Shown here piece by piece: positions 9,181 to 17,480 of a DNA stretch of 64,000 nucleotides. The DNA is taken from positions 1 through 64,000 of the forward strand of contig NZ_LGDY01000047.1 in NCBI RefSeq assembly GCF_001279525.1, in the 5' to 3' direction. The stretch comes from Nocardia sp. NRRL S-836 (GTDB lineage: Bacteria > Actinomycetota > Actinomycetes > Mycobacteriales > Pseudonocardiaceae). Both the position numbers and the translations under genes were made by a program. The notes below the pieces were generated by a model, which saw only the letters and a program-made list of their open reading frames with translations, made no database searches and was not told the origin of the DNA. Numbering within the stretch: position 1 is the stretch's first letter; each line of letters opens with the position of its first letter.

Positions 9181-9279
9181 AACGGCCTTTCGCAGAGATT
9201 CGTGTTCATGGCGCGATGATCCAGGCCGCCTGACTGTCCTTTTGCGACCTGGGTTTTCGAGCTGAAGACGCGGGCGGCG

Positions 9280-10182
9280 TCAGTCGACGAGCAGCACGAG
9301 TTTTCCGCGCACGAGACCCGCCTCGCCGACGCGATGCGCCTGCGCCACCTCGGTCAGGGGAAACGTTCGCCCGACGGGGAGTGAGAATCGGCCGGACTCG
9401 ATCAGCTCGCCGATCTGGGCGATGACGGAGAGCGCACGACCCGCGTCACCTCGACTGAACCGCACCCCGTGGCGCTGGGCTCCAGCGAAGTCAGCAAGGG
9501 TGATCACCTGCTCCGGACCACCGGCGAGTGCGATGAGTTCCGGCAGGACGCCGCTCCCGGCCACGTCGAGCGCGAGGTCGACCCCGTCGGGAGTGAGTGC
9601 ACGGACCCGCTCCACCATCCCGGGGCCGTAGGCGACGGGTTCGGCACCAAGCGAGCGCAGGAAATCGTGGGTGGCCGGGCTGCCGGTGCCGATCACGCGT
9701 GCGCCCCGGACCACGGCAAGCTGGACGGCGGCGCTGCCGACGCTTCCGGAGGCGCCGTTGATGAACACCGTGACGCCGCCGGCGACGCCCAGCTGGTCGA
9801 GGACACGTGTCGCCGTCTCGATCGCGGCCGGGAGCGCGGCGGCCTCGGCGAAACCGAGCGACGGCGGGATGGGGGCGTAGCAGGACAGCACCGTCAGTTC
9901 CGCCTGAGCACCACTGACGGCGGATAACCCGAACACGCGGTCACCGACGGTGACACCGGTGACACCCGTACCGAGCTCGTCGACAATGCCCGCCGCTTCG
10001 TGGCCCATGATCTGCGGGAGCTCCTGGTCCATCAGACCCTGACGCTTCTTCCAGTCGCTCGCGTTGACCCCGGCGGCGCGCACCGCGATCCGCACCTCAC
10101 CGCGACCCGGATGTGGATCCGGGAGGTCCACGATCTGGAGGACCTCCGGGCCCCCGAACTGGCTGAACCCGACCGCCTTCAT
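9280..10182 (-). CDS. NADP-dependent MDR oxidoreductase (quinone-reductase type)
   Basis: 300 residues of the medium-chain dehydrogenase/reductase family: an N-terminal GroES-like fold (PHPGRGEVRIAVRAAGVN, MGHEAAGIVDELGTGVT) and a Rossmann half with the AxxGxxG-like loop INGASGSVGSAAVQLA at ~140. No zinc-ligand cluster is visible, as in zeta-crystallin-like quinone reductases that use NADPH. ATG 10182 follows GAGAAGAGGGACTC. Forty-five bases separate it from the upstream esterase gene. With an esterase and an efflux pump in the operon, a role in detoxifying small electrophiles is plausible but inferred. Confidence 0.85.
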   Translation of the reverse strand: MKAVGFSQFGGPEVLQIVDLPDPHPGRGEVRIAVRAAGVNASDWKKRQGLMDQELPQIMGHEAAGIVDELGTGVTGVTVGDRVFGLSAVSGAQAELTVLSCYAPIPPSLGFAEAAALPAAIETATRVLDQLGVAGGVTVFINGASGSVGSAAVQLAVVRGARVIGTGSPATHDFLRSLGAEPVAYGPGMVERVRALTPDGVDLALDVAGSGVLPELIALAGGPEQVITLADFAGAQRHGVRFSRGDAGRALSVIAQIGELIESGRFSLPVGRTFPLTEVAQAHRVGEAGLVRGKLVLLVD

Positions 10183-10226
10183 GAGTCCCTCTTCTCTCGA
10201 ACGGTTGCTGCCGGAGCGCGGTGCCG

Positions 10227-11219
10227 TCAGGCGCCGTGCTTGTCGAGGCCGTGCTTGTCGAGGCCGTGCTTGTCGAGGCCGTGCTTGTCGAGGCCGTGCT
10301 TGTCAAGGAAGTGACGCTGTTCGGCCGTGGCCTCCCGGTCCTCCGGGGTGTCGCCTCCGAATCCGCCGTGCGGCATGGCCTCGAACACGTGCAGTTCGGC
10401 CTCCACGCCAGCGCCGCGCAGGGCGCGGTGCATGCGGACGGTGTTGGAGAGGAACAGGTCGCGGGTGCCGCTCCGCAGGAACGTGGGCGGGAAGCCGGAC
10501 AGGTCACCCAGGACCGGGGAGAGATACGGATCCCGCAGGTCGGCCCCTGCCGCGTAGAGGGCGTTGGTCGCTTGCAAGCTGCGGAGCACGTTGTCCACGC
10601 CGGCCAGAGTCTGGAAGGTGTCGCCCGCCTCGGTGAGGTCGACCTGCGGACTGTTGAGGACCAGGGCCGCGGGCATCGGCAGCCCGGCGTCCTTGACACG
10701 CAGCAGGAGGGCCGCGGCGATGTTCCCGCCCGCGGAGTCGCCTCCGACGAACACCCGCGACGGACCGCGGTCCCGCAACAGGCGCCGGTACACAGCGATC
10801 GCGTCGTCAACCGCGGCGGGGTACGGATGCAGTGGTGGCAGCCGGTAGTCCAGGCCCCACGTGAGCACTCCCATGGACAACGCGGTCCTGGCCGTCGTCG
10901 TGCGGCACGCGTCCCCGCCGCCGACCAGGAGCCCTCCGGGGTGCATCCAGAGGAAGACCGGCTCGTCCGCCTTCTCCTCGACTCTGTGGGGCCGCGCAGT
11001 GTACACCGTGGCGCCGTCCACGTCGAGATCCTCGACGCGGACCGGCAGTTCGACGACCGGGAACCGCCGGACCGTGGACCGATTCGCCTGCTCGGCCATC
11101 GCCAGCCACGCCCCGGTGTCCCCGGCGGCCGGATAGGACAGCTCACCGCCCTCGACGGCGAGCCAGGCCCGCGCCTGCTCACTGACCGTGCACGGAGCGG
11201 GGAACGTTCGCTCGCTCAT
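10227..11219 (-). CDS. HSL-family alpha/beta hydrolase (esterase) with C-terminal LDKHG repeats
   Basis: 330 residues. Oxyanion motif HPGG (LWMHPGGLLVGGGD) in place of HGGG; nucleophile elbow GDSAGG; likely acid in SGTRDLFLSN and His in AMPHGGFG. This is the hormone-sensitive-lipase family of carboxylesterases acting on short acyl esters. The ATG at 11219 follows CGAGGGGGT and is preferred over the longer reading to 11294, which would run through the operator. The C-terminus is odd: after RHFLDKHG the five-residue unit LDKHG is repeated to five copies by a 15-bp tandem duplication. First gene of the operon, divergent from the TetR gene at 11340. Confidence 0.88.
   Translation of the reverse strand: MSERTFPAPCTVSEQARAWLAVEGGELSYPAAGDTGAWLAMAEQANRSTVRRFPVVELPVRVEDLDVDGATVYTARPHRVEEKADEPVFLWMHPGGLLVGGGDACRTTTARTALSMGVLTWGLDYRLPPLHPYPAAVDDAIAVYRRLLRDRGPSRVFVGGDSAGGNIAAALLLRVKDAGLPMPAALVLNSPQVDLTEAGDTFQTLAGVDNVLRSLQATNALYAAGADLRDPYLSPVLGDLSGFPPTFLRSGTRDLFLSNTVRMHRALRGAGVEAELHVFEAMPHGGFGGDTPEDREATAEQRHFLDKHGLDKHGLDKHGLDKHGLDKHGA
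10233..10307. repeat. 5 x 15-bp in-frame tandem repeat
   Basis: Five head-to-tail copies of gccgtgcttgtcgag (the last with one change, tcaag), inside the 3' end of the esterase gene. Because the unit is 15 bp, copy-number change keeps the frame and only adds or removes LDKHG from the protein tail. Likely slippage-generated and variable between strains. Confidence 0.95.
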
Positions 11220-11305
11220 GACTCGACCCCCTCGATCGACGCGACTCGCTGGGGTGGCGTCGACAATGGTGTTGCACGAAGTTGGACAGAGCACTAGATT
11301 AACTT

Positions 11306-11317
11306 ACTAAATTTAGT
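11306..11317. promoter_or_regulatory. candidate TetR operator, palindrome ACTAAATTTAGT
   Basis: A perfect 12-bp palindrome in an AT-rich island (actaaatttagt) between the divergent esterase operon and the TetR gene. Position, symmetry and the contrast with the surrounding GC-rich DNA fit a binding site by which the regulator represses both directions. Confidence 0.65.
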
Positions 11318-11339
11318 CGCACAAGAGAGAGTGGGACGG

Positions 11340-11954
11340 ATGCCCAGAACCAGCGAGCGCGGCGGACCGCGGACGCGCGCACGGATCCTGGAGGTCGCGA
11401 ACCGGTTGTTCTTCGAGCGAGGGTACGAAGCCGTCACCGTCGCCGAGATCGCGCGGGAGGCCGGCGTCTCGAGCGTGACGGTCTTCAACCACTTCCCACG
11501 CAAGGAGGACCTCTTCATGGACCGCGCGACCGACGCAACCGATCTGCTGCGCTCGACTGTCCGCGACCGCGCGCTGGGCGTTGACGTACTGACGTCCCTG
11601 CGGGATACGAGCCTCCACCTCGTCAACACTCGACACCCGCTCTCCGGCGTCTCCGACCGCTCCGTGCCGTTCTTCCGGACCGTCGCGGAGTCCCCCGCAC
11701 TTGTCGCACGCGCGCGAGCCATCGCATACGAACTCCAGGAAACGCTGGCCGAGGAACTCGAACGCGACCCGGTCTTCAAGGGCGACGGAAGATTGCTCGC
11801 CGCGTTCTTCGTCGCCGGCTACAGCGCGATGCTGGTGGAGACCGCACGCCGCTGCATCGCAGGCGAACCGACGAACACCATCGTGCAGGACCACGGCGTG
11901 CGTCTCGAGCGGCTGTTCACCGCGCTGCGCGACGGACTCGGCCCCGCATCGTAA
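11340..11954 (+). CDS. TetR-family repressor of the divergent esterase/efflux operon
   Basis: 204 residues. The N-terminal helix-turn-helix is clear (ARILEVANRLFFERGYEAV, VAEIAREAGVSSVTVFNHF, PRKEDLFMD), with a helical ligand-binding remainder. I prefer the ATG at 11340 (GGGACGG just upstream) over the GTG at 11331. It is divergent from the esterase-oxidoreductase-MFS operon with a palindromic site between, the classical layout for local repression relieved by a transported or hydrolysed compound. Ligand unknown. Confidence 0.85.
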   Translation: MPRTSERGGPRTRARILEVANRLFFERGYEAVTVAEIAREAGVSSVTVFNHFPRKEDLFMDRATDATDLLRSTVRDRALGVDVLTSLRDTSLHLVNTRHPLSGVSDRSVPFFRTVAESPALVARARAIAYELQETLAEELERDPVFKGDGRLLAAFFVAGYSAMLVETARRCIAGEPTNTIVQDHGVRLERLFTALRDGLGPAS

Positions 11955-12171
11955 GGGCGCACACCCGCGCCATACGCCGCAGATGCGGGCGTCGACGGCG
12001 AACGTGCCCGATTTTCGGTCGGATGGTCGTGCTTGCGAGGAGCACGCGCGACCTGCAGCTCCGTCGAGGAGCACAGCACGCAACGCCGGATGCGTGGTCA
12101 TCCGTCCACCTCCGGGTCAGCGACCACCAGAACACACGACGGTGCCCTTCGCCACACCAGCCTCACGCAAC

Positions 12172-12377
12172 GTCACCGACGGGACCCAACGGCACCGTTG
12201 TGCCGTCGGCCAGCTTCTCCAGCCGCTCATTCGGATGGACCCGAAACCGGGCCTCGAACCCGGCCGACGTACGCACCATGACCGTGTACGCCTTTTACGA
12301 CGACGCTCGCGCTGCGCCTGATCGATGCCCTCATCGAGATCGACATCGACCACCGTGGTCTGTCCCTCGGCACTCAT
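12172..12377 (-). pseudogene. possible small protein gene with frameshift
   Basis: From an ATG at 12377 with an excellent ribosome site (GGAGGGAGTGCACC) the reading is MSAEGQTTVVDVDLDEGIDQ and a basic stretch. Near 12308, after CGTAAAAG, the sensible sequence moves to another frame (AYTVMVRTSAGFEARFRVHP, NERLEKLADGTTV), which ends at a stop near 12172. The second part looks like the beta-strand start of a small ubiquitin-fold (multiubiquitin-like) protein, but this is a weak impression. Call it a broken small gene of uncertain family. Confidence 0.3.
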
Positions 12378-12437
12378 GGTGCACTCCCTCCGTGACCCGT
12401 GAGCGGGTCTCGTCAGGTAGTCGAGATACACCTCCAG

Positions 12438-12484
12438 CTTGTAATCGCTCCGCCTGCTTGGTAAGCAAACGGGGCGATTACAAG
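12438..12484. repeat. long inverted repeat / hairpin
   Basis: cttgtaatcgctcc pairs with ggggcgattacaag (13 of 14 positions) around a 19-nt loop that itself contains tgctt/aagca, so the whole 47 bp can fold into one long stem-loop. It has no T-tract, so it is not a standard intrinsic terminator. It could be a bidirectional transcription stop or a relic of a mobile-element end. Confidence 0.6.
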
Positions 12485-12821
12485 CCGCCCCGACAGTTGG
12501 TCGCCTACTCAGACCTGGGTGGGACCGCTCGGTCCCGCTACAGCCCGTCAATCCGGAGAAGAAAGCCCGATCCGGCACTCAACCACGAGACTGCCGACGT
12601 AAAGTCGCTGGTCAGCCCTGTTCCCATCCTTTGGTAGTCCCACCGAGGATTCGAACCTGGGCAGATACTGCCGAGCCTTCAACGAGGATGTCCCGCAGCG
12701 TTGCGCCCTCCGGTTTACCGGCTCGCGAGCGAAGCATGCCCCGTCCAACCCCCGCTGGCCCTGTCCCGACACACGCCGGAACACCTCCAGACGACCGGAG
12801 CTCGAGGAGCACGACGACCTG

Positions 12822-13413
12822 GTCGGCCTTCCTCCGCTCACAGGCCGATGCTCTACTGGCCTGCGACTTCTTCGAGACCTATACGTTGAGCGGCACCCGC
12901 CTGTACGTGCCCGCGGTCATCGAGCACGCCAGCCGCCGAAGCAGGGTTCTGGGCGCTACCGCGCACCCGACCGCGTCCTGGGTCACCCAAGCCGCCAGAA
13001 ACCTCGTCATGGATCTCGAAGACGAGGGCCAACACGCGCGATTCCTGATCCGCGACCACGACGGCAAGTTTCCCGCCCTGTTCGACGCCGTCCTCGCCGA
13101 CGCGGGCATCAAGGTCGTCCTCAGCGGCATCCGGATACCACGCATGAACGCGATCATGGAACGCTGGATTCACAGCTGCCGTCGCGAACTTCTCGACCGC
13201 ACCCTCATCTGGAACCGACCACACCTACTCCACGCCCTGCGCGAATACGAGGAGTACTACAACACCCACCGCCTCCACCAAGGCATCGCCAACGCCAGCC
13301 CACGGCGCACACTGCCACCAGCCGTCACCGACCAAGCGACCCTCACCCGACTCGGCACCTGCCAACGGCAACGACTGGGCGACATCCTCAACGAATACCA
13401 CCACGCCGCCTGA
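12822..13413 (+). pseudogene. IS3/IS481-like transposase, catalytic half only
   Basis: The reading from about 12822 matches the rve integrase catalytic domain: first Asp in LLACDFFETYTLSGTRLYV, second Asp in FLIRDHDGKFPALFD, and the Glu in IMERWIHSCRRELLDRT, followed by the YYNTHRLHQG motif and a C-terminal GDILNEYHHAA. The upstream HTH half expected for an active element is missing: the open frame back to 12631 is unrelated. The DDE triad is intact but the gene is 5'-truncated, so a dead copy. Confidence 0.75.
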
Positions 13414-13638
13414 CCTGCACGAACGACATTTTCGGCAAGCACAGGGCGCGCCATGGGCGTTTATGCCAGGCGGCATCACCGACACGTCTGCGGGCGAGCA
13501 GAAGATCTGTGGGCGACCACCCGACCCGGTGACGGGATCTGGAGCAAAACACGTGACCCTATTTCGCCCAGATCGGGGCCGTGCTCCAGTTTTGCTCCAG
13601 TTGGGGATACCATCGTCCACTTGGGACAGATAAGCAAG

Positions 13639-13676
13639 ATCGCCCACTGAACCTGTGTGCGCAGGTCAGTGGGCGA
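13639..13676. repeat. inverted repeat upstream of the HTH gene
   Basis: atcgcccactgaacctg and caggtcagtgggcgat pair almost perfectly (one base bulged) around a 6-nt loop tgtgcg. It lies 6 bp before the ATG at 13682, so it could hide the translation start or end transcription of the upstream remnant. It also sits close to a repeated gctccag sequence at ~13580-13610. Confidence 0.55.
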
Positions 13677-13681
13677 TTCGC

Positions 13682-14188
13682 ATGTCGTATCAAATTGTGG
13701 AGGTTAGGGGTCCTTACTCGAACACAAAAGACCAGGTCGGGACCCTGGAAGAGCTCCGCGAGAAGCTCCCCAGCCTCGACACACCCGAGCCGCCGTCGAT
13801 CAAACGCGACCGCCCCGGCCGCGCCCGGCAACTCGGCACCGAGCAAGTCGAGCAGCTGATTGCCGACTACCGGTCCGGTGCGACGGTCTACGAACTCGGC
13901 GACCGGTTCGGCATCGAACGGCGAACGGTCAGCAACATCCTTCACCGGTACGGTGTGCCGATGCGTCGGCGCGGCCTCTCGCCCGACCAGGTCGACGATG
14001 CCGTCCACCTCTACAACCTTGGCTGGTCCCTGGCGCGAGTCGGCGATCACCTGGGCGTCAACCACACAACTGTGCTGAACAAGCTGCGCGAACGTGGCAT
14101 CCCCACCCGCGACACCCACGGGCGTACGCGCGTCGAGGCAGGTGACCCTCGATCCGGCCCACAGCCAAATTGTTCCGTACCGGGTTGA
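13682..14188 (+). CDS. resolvase-like HTH protein, probably 3'-truncated by an IS3-type element
   Basis: 168 residues carrying two tandem helix-turn-helix units: [20 protein letters not shown] / [17 protein letters not shown] and [20 protein letters not shown] / [17 protein letters not shown]. This resembles the orphan HTH proteins related to the C-terminal DNA-binding part of serine recombinases that are common near integrated elements. No catalytic recombinase domain is present. The final ~20 residues (after DTHGRTR) run into the left end of an IS3-type remnant and are probably not original. The start at 13682 is uncertain: no clear ribosome site. Confidence 0.6.
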   Translation: MSYQIVEVRGPYSNTKDQVGTLEELREKLPSLDTPEPPSIKRDRPGRARQLGTEQVEQLIADYRSGATVYELGDRFGIERRTVSNILHRYGVPMRRRGLSPDQVDDAVHLYNLGWSLARVGDHLGVNHTTVLNKLRERGIPTRDTHGRTRVEAGDPRSGPQPNCSVPG

Positions 14189-14220
14189 TGGAGACCATCA
14201 AGCCTGGATGATGAGGAGCG

Positions 14221-14538
14221 ATGGCCCCACCGAAGAAGTACCCAGACGAGCTGCGTGAGCGGGCGACCCGGATGGCCGTGGAGGCGCGCCTGGACCCGGT
14301 GTCCGCGACTGGGGCGATCAAGCGGATCGCCGAGCAGCTCGGGATCCACCCCGAGGCGCTGCGGACCTGGGTCAAGCGCGCGGAGATCGACGCCGGGGAC
14401 CGGCCGGGCACCACGAGCAGCGATGCGGAGCGGCTCGCGCAGCTGGAGCGGGAGAACCGTGAGCTGCGGCGGGCGAATTAGATCTTGAGGTCAGCGGCCA
14501 GTTTCTTCGCGGCGGAGCTGGACCGTCCGCAGCGATGA
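14221..14538 (+). pseudogene. IS3-family OrfA with premature stop
   Basis: From the ATG at 14221 (GATGAGGAGCG ribosome site) the protein reads MAPPKKYPDELRERATRMAV, a helix-turn-helix LGIHPEALRTWVKRAEID, and a leucine-zipper-like LAQLERENRELRRAN. A TAG at 14479-14481 then interrupts a sequence that continues in frame as ILRSAASFFAAELDRPQR to a TGA at 14536. The usual residue is Glu (NEIL), so this is a GAG to TAG change. OrfB begins as MKVAFVDSH and is cut after ~8 codons near 14560, where the next gene's 3' end begins. Confidence 0.8.
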
Positions 14539-14575
14539 AGGTCGCGTTCGTCGACTCCCATCTGGTCGTGCCCGG

Positions 14576-15175
14576 TCACGCCCGCAAGCCGTTGATCACG
14601 GTGTCGACCGCAGCCAGGGCCGCCTTCCTGTCGAGACCTGCCCTCGATACGAGCGAGAGGCCTTGGACGACGTACAGCAGCAGCTGGGCCTGGGCATCGG
14701 GACGGGCGCTGTCGGTGACTTCCCCAGCGGCCTGTGCGCGGCGCAGTGCGTCGGCGACGATGTCGGTGAACCGGCGATACGAGCGGGCGACCACTTCCGT
14801 GGCTTCGCTGTCGTGCGGCACGAGTTCGGCGGTCGTGTTGCCGACGAGGCAGCCGTGCGGCGCCCCCACGTCGGAGATCAGTTCGTCCAGGCGCGCCGGA
14901 TGGCTGAGGATCTCGCGAAGCGCCGGTAGGAGCGGGGTGGTGCCAAGCGCGGCGGTCAAGCGCCGTTCATACACGTCCCAGTAAAGCCTGACGGCGTCGA
15001 GGTAGAAACTGCGCTTGTCCCCGAATGTTCCGTAGAGGCTGCCGCGCTCGACGGCCAGTGCGTCGACCAGGTCTTGGATCGACGTAGCCCCGTATCCCCG
15101 GGACCAGAACAGTTCGAGAGCGCGCTCCAGCGCCTTGTCCTTGTCGAACTCGCGAGGGCGTCCGGTACGTGCCAC
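14576..15175 (-). CDS. TetR-family regulator divergent from two SDR genes
   Basis: 199 residues. The HTH is clear: LERALELFWSRGYGATSIQD, LVDALAVERGSLYGTFGDKRSFYLDAV. The C-terminal domain with GAPHGCLVGNTTAEL is of the TetR_C type common in AcrR-like regulators. I use the GTG at 15175, just after GGAGAC; the open frame extending to 16177 is antisense to the dehydrogenase gene and not coding. Three long half-sites in the 117-bp divergent promoter (15187-15245) are its likely operator, so it should autoregulate and repress the SDR genes. Confidence 0.85.
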   Translation of the reverse strand: MARTGRPREFDKDKALERALELFWSRGYGATSIQDLVDALAVERGSLYGTFGDKRSFYLDAVRLYWDVYERRLTAALGTTPLLPALREILSHPARLDELISDVGAPHGCLVGNTTAELVPHDSEATEVVARSYRRFTDIVADALRRAQAAGEVTDSARPDAQAQLLLYVVQGLSLVSRAGLDRKAALAAVDTVINGLRA

Positions 15176-15186
15176 GTCTCCGACTC

Positions 15187-15245
15187 TACGACTTCTTGAC
15201 AGTCCGTTCAAGAAGTCGTAGCGTCCGTCGTACGACTTCTTGAAC
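15187..15245. promoter_or_regulatory. TetR operator with three half-sites overlapping a promoter
   Basis: The half-site tacgacttcttgaac occurs at 15187-15200 (one base short), inverted at 15206-15220 (gttcaagaagtcgta) and again at 15231-15245. The second and third arms are perfect 15-bp inverted repeats with a 10-bp spacer; the first and second form another palindrome with a 5-bp spacer, sharing the middle arm. A good promoter for the rightward genes, TTGACA at 15196-15201 and TAGCGT at 15219-15224 with 17 bp between, lies inside the array, so bound repressor would block polymerase. Confidence 0.85.
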
Positions 15246-15292
15246 GAATACACAGAAGTCGATGGGACACTGTCGACACGAAGGGCGAAGCA

Positions 15293-16045
15293 ATGGAATT
15301 GGCAGGCAGGACGGCACTGGTCACCGGGTCCGGCGCAGTCGGCGGACTCGGGCACGCAACAGCCAGGGCCCTGGCCGCACAGGGAGCCGATGTGATCGTC
15401 ACCGGCACCGATCCCGAGCGCGGCGCCACGGTCGTGGACGACCTTCGCGCGGCCGGTGGTGGATCCGCTGCCGGGACGGTGCGCTTCGTCGCAGCCGACC
15501 TGGCCGACGCCGCGGCCGTGCGAAAACTGGTCGAGGACGCCGGAGCAGTAGACATCTTGATCAACAATGCGAGCGTCATGACGTTCAGTCCGACTACCGA
15601 GCAGGACATCGCAAGCTACGACGCCGCCTTCGCGGTCAATGTGCGTGCGGCGTTCCTGCTCACCGCGCTCGTCGCGCCGAAGATGGCCGCCAATGGCGGC
15701 GGCAGCATCGTCAATGTGAGCTCCACCGCGGCCGGCCTCGGCATGCCGGGCATGGCTGTCTACGGCGCCACCAAGGCGGCGGTCGAATCGCTGACTCGCA
15801 CCTGGGCGGCGGAGTTCGCCCCGGCGAACGTGCGGGTCAACGCCGTCGTTCCGGGCCCGATGCGCACCTCGAAGGTGGTCGCGGCGATGGGGCCGGATAT
15901 GGGTGGCATGGGCCTGACCACCGCGCTCAAGCGCACCTCCGACCCGACCGAAGTGGCACACGTGATCGCTTTTCTCGCTGGCGACCGATCCAGTTACGTG
16001 ACCGGGGCGACCGTGGCCGCTGACGGTGGCCGAACCGCGATCTGA
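15293..16045 (+). CDS. short-chain dehydrogenase/reductase (SDR)
   Basis: 250 residues of the classical SDR family: nucleotide-binding TGSGAVGGLGHATA (a longer variant of TGxxxGxG), NNAS at ~97-100, catalytic Ser in NVSSTAAG and YGATKAA for the Tyr-xxx-Lys pair, and a C-terminal VTGATVAADGG. NAD(P)-dependent oxidoreductase, cytoplasmic; substrate unknown. ATG at 15293 with GAAGGGCGAAGC upstream (GCGAAGC weakly placed). First gene under the TTGACA promoter and the TetR operator; a second SDR follows ~95 bp downstream. Confidence 0.85.
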   Translation: MELAGRTALVTGSGAVGGLGHATARALAAQGADVIVTGTDPERGATVVDDLRAAGGGSAAGTVRFVAADLADAAAVRKLVEDAGAVDILINNASVMTFSPTTEQDIASYDAAFAVNVRAAFLLTALVAPKMAANGGGSIVNVSSTAAGLGMPGMAVYGATKAAVESLTRTWAAEFAPANVRVNAVVPGPMRTSKVVAAMGPDMGGMGLTTALKRTSDPTEVAHVIAFLAGDRSSYVTGATVAADGGRTAI

Positions 16046-16140
16046 GCCGAGACCGGCTGCCCACCGAACGGTGCGCCGCACTGACCGGGACAGCCCGTCA
16101 GCGTTTCGAACCCCGCGCCTCGTTGGCGCCAAATAAGGAG

Positions 16141-16899
16141 ATGAATTCATTGGGTCGTCTTGACGGAAAGCACGCACTCATCACAGGGGGAACGAGCGGC
16201 ATCGGCCTCGAAACAGCCCGTGAGTTCCTCGCCGAGGGAGGGTCCGTCGCGATCACCGGCCGCTCGCGGGAAAGGCTGGACGAGGCCGCCCGACAACTGG
16301 AGGGGCCGCTGCTGACCATCGTCAGCGACGCCGGCGACGTACCTGGCCAAGCCGCGCTCGCAGCGAGGCTGCACGCGGAATGGCCCAAACTCGACATCCT
16401 GATGAGCAACGCCGCCGACGTCACTCATCTCCCGATTGAGGAATGGAGCGAGGAGACGTTCGACAGACTCGTCACCACGAACCTCAAGTCGCCGTTCTTC
16501 CTCATCAGAGACCTGCTGCCACTCTTCTCAACGCAATCCTCGGTCATCCTCGTCGGTTCGGTCTCCGCCTTCATCGGACACGAGAACGCGACCGTCTACG
16601 GCGCGGCCAAGGCAGGACTGCTGTCCTATACCCGCGGACTGACCTACGAATTGAAGGACCGGGGCATCCGCGTCAACGGACTAAGCCCAGGCCCGACCAT
16701 CACCAATACATTCGCGCCACTCGGCCCCGAGCGCCAAGCCGCCATCTACGAGGAACTCCGCCGGACCGTGCCCCTCCACCGCCTGGGAACGGCCACCGAA
16801 CTGGCGAAGGCAGCCGTCTATCTCGCCTCGGACGAGTCCGCCTACACGGCCGGCACCGTACTACGCGTCGACGGCGGCATCGGAGAGCTCGCCTACTAA
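16141..16899 (+). CDS. short-chain dehydrogenase/reductase (SDR)
   Basis: About 252 residues: TGGTSGIG cofactor loop, SNAADV in place of NNAG, SVSAF near the catalytic Ser, YGAAKAG for Tyr and Lys, and a C-terminal TAGTVLRVDGG. AAGGAG at 16135-16140 directly abuts the ATG at 16141; the in-frame TTG at 16150 has the better spacing and may be the true start. Same orientation as the preceding SDR gene, so probably the second gene of the TetR-controlled unit; the two are different enough to act on different steps. Confidence 0.82.
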   Translation: MNSLGRLDGKHALITGGTSGIGLETAREFLAEGGSVAITGRSRERLDEAARQLEGPLLTIVSDAGDVPGQAALAARLHAEWPKLDILMSNAADVTHLPIEEWSEETFDRLVTTNLKSPFFLIRDLLPLFSTQSSVILVGSVSAFIGHENATVYGAAKAGLLSYTRGLTYELKDRGIRVNGLSPGPTITNTFAPLGPERQAAIYEELRRTVPLHRLGTATELAKAAVYLASDESAYTAGTVLRVDGGIGELAY

Positions 16900-17028
16900 T
16901 TTCGCGCCTTCACGAGGTGGGTTGTCCGATGCTTGATCGAATAAGCGGAGAGTACTTCTGACCTGCAACGATGCGCCTTGCTAAAGGTTGTCCCGTAACG
17001 GCGTCGGGTCAAGATCGATGATCATGGC

Positions 17029-17480
17029 GTGGAGCAGGTGATCAGCGCGGATCGGCCGGAGTGGGTGCCGGTGTTCACCGGCCTGCCGGTGCGAACGTTT
17101 CGGAAGCTGGTGCGGGTCGTGGCCGCTCGGGGTGGTGAGCAGACCGGCACCGGTCGGCGGTGGAGCTTGTCGCTGGCAGATCGGGTGTTGCTTGTGGCGG
17201 TGTACTACCGCACAAACCTGACGTTCCGGCAGGTCGCGCTGCTGTTCGGGATCTCCAAGTCGGCCGCGAACCGCGTGGTGGATCATCTGGCGCCGCTGCT
17301 GGCGCTCTCGCCGGTGACCCGCAAGCACAGCCCGGACACGGTCTTGATCGTGGACGGCACGCTGGTGCCCACTCACGACCGGAGCACCTCCGCCTCCAGC
17401 AAGAACTATCGGTACTCGGTGAACATGCAGGTGGTCATCGACGCCAACACCCGTCTGGTCGTCGCGGTCGGCGAACCCAC
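17029..17480 (+). pseudogene. IS5-family (DDE_Tnp_4) transposase, N-terminal part
   Basis: From the GTG at 17029 the protein shows the usual N-terminal HTH (LTFRQVALLFGISKSAANRV) and the first catalytic strand (VLIVDGTLVPTHDR) then YRYSVNMQVVIDANTRLVVAV. After GEP (~17480) the expected second half is absent and the reading is antisense to a flavin monooxygenase gene. The element evidently inserted into that gene, and its right part has since been lost. Its left end (ggttgtcccgtaa) is near 16985. Confidence 0.75.

Noticed and set aside
10233..10307. CRISPR-like array
   Set aside because: 15-bp units are directly adjacent without spacers and are in frame within a gene: a simple tandem repeat.
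12631..12660. tRNA-like 3' end on the minus strand (GGTTCGAATCCTCGG)
   Set aside because: The T-loop phrase is good, but one T-stem pair is mismatched and no matching 5' acceptor strand, D-arm or anticodon arm lies within 90 bases. At best a relic of an att site; not annotated as a tRNA.
14576..16177. 533-aa minus-strand frame extending the TetR gene
   Set aside because: Only the last 199 residues are a TetR protein; the upstream part is antisense to the SDR gene and crosses the operator.
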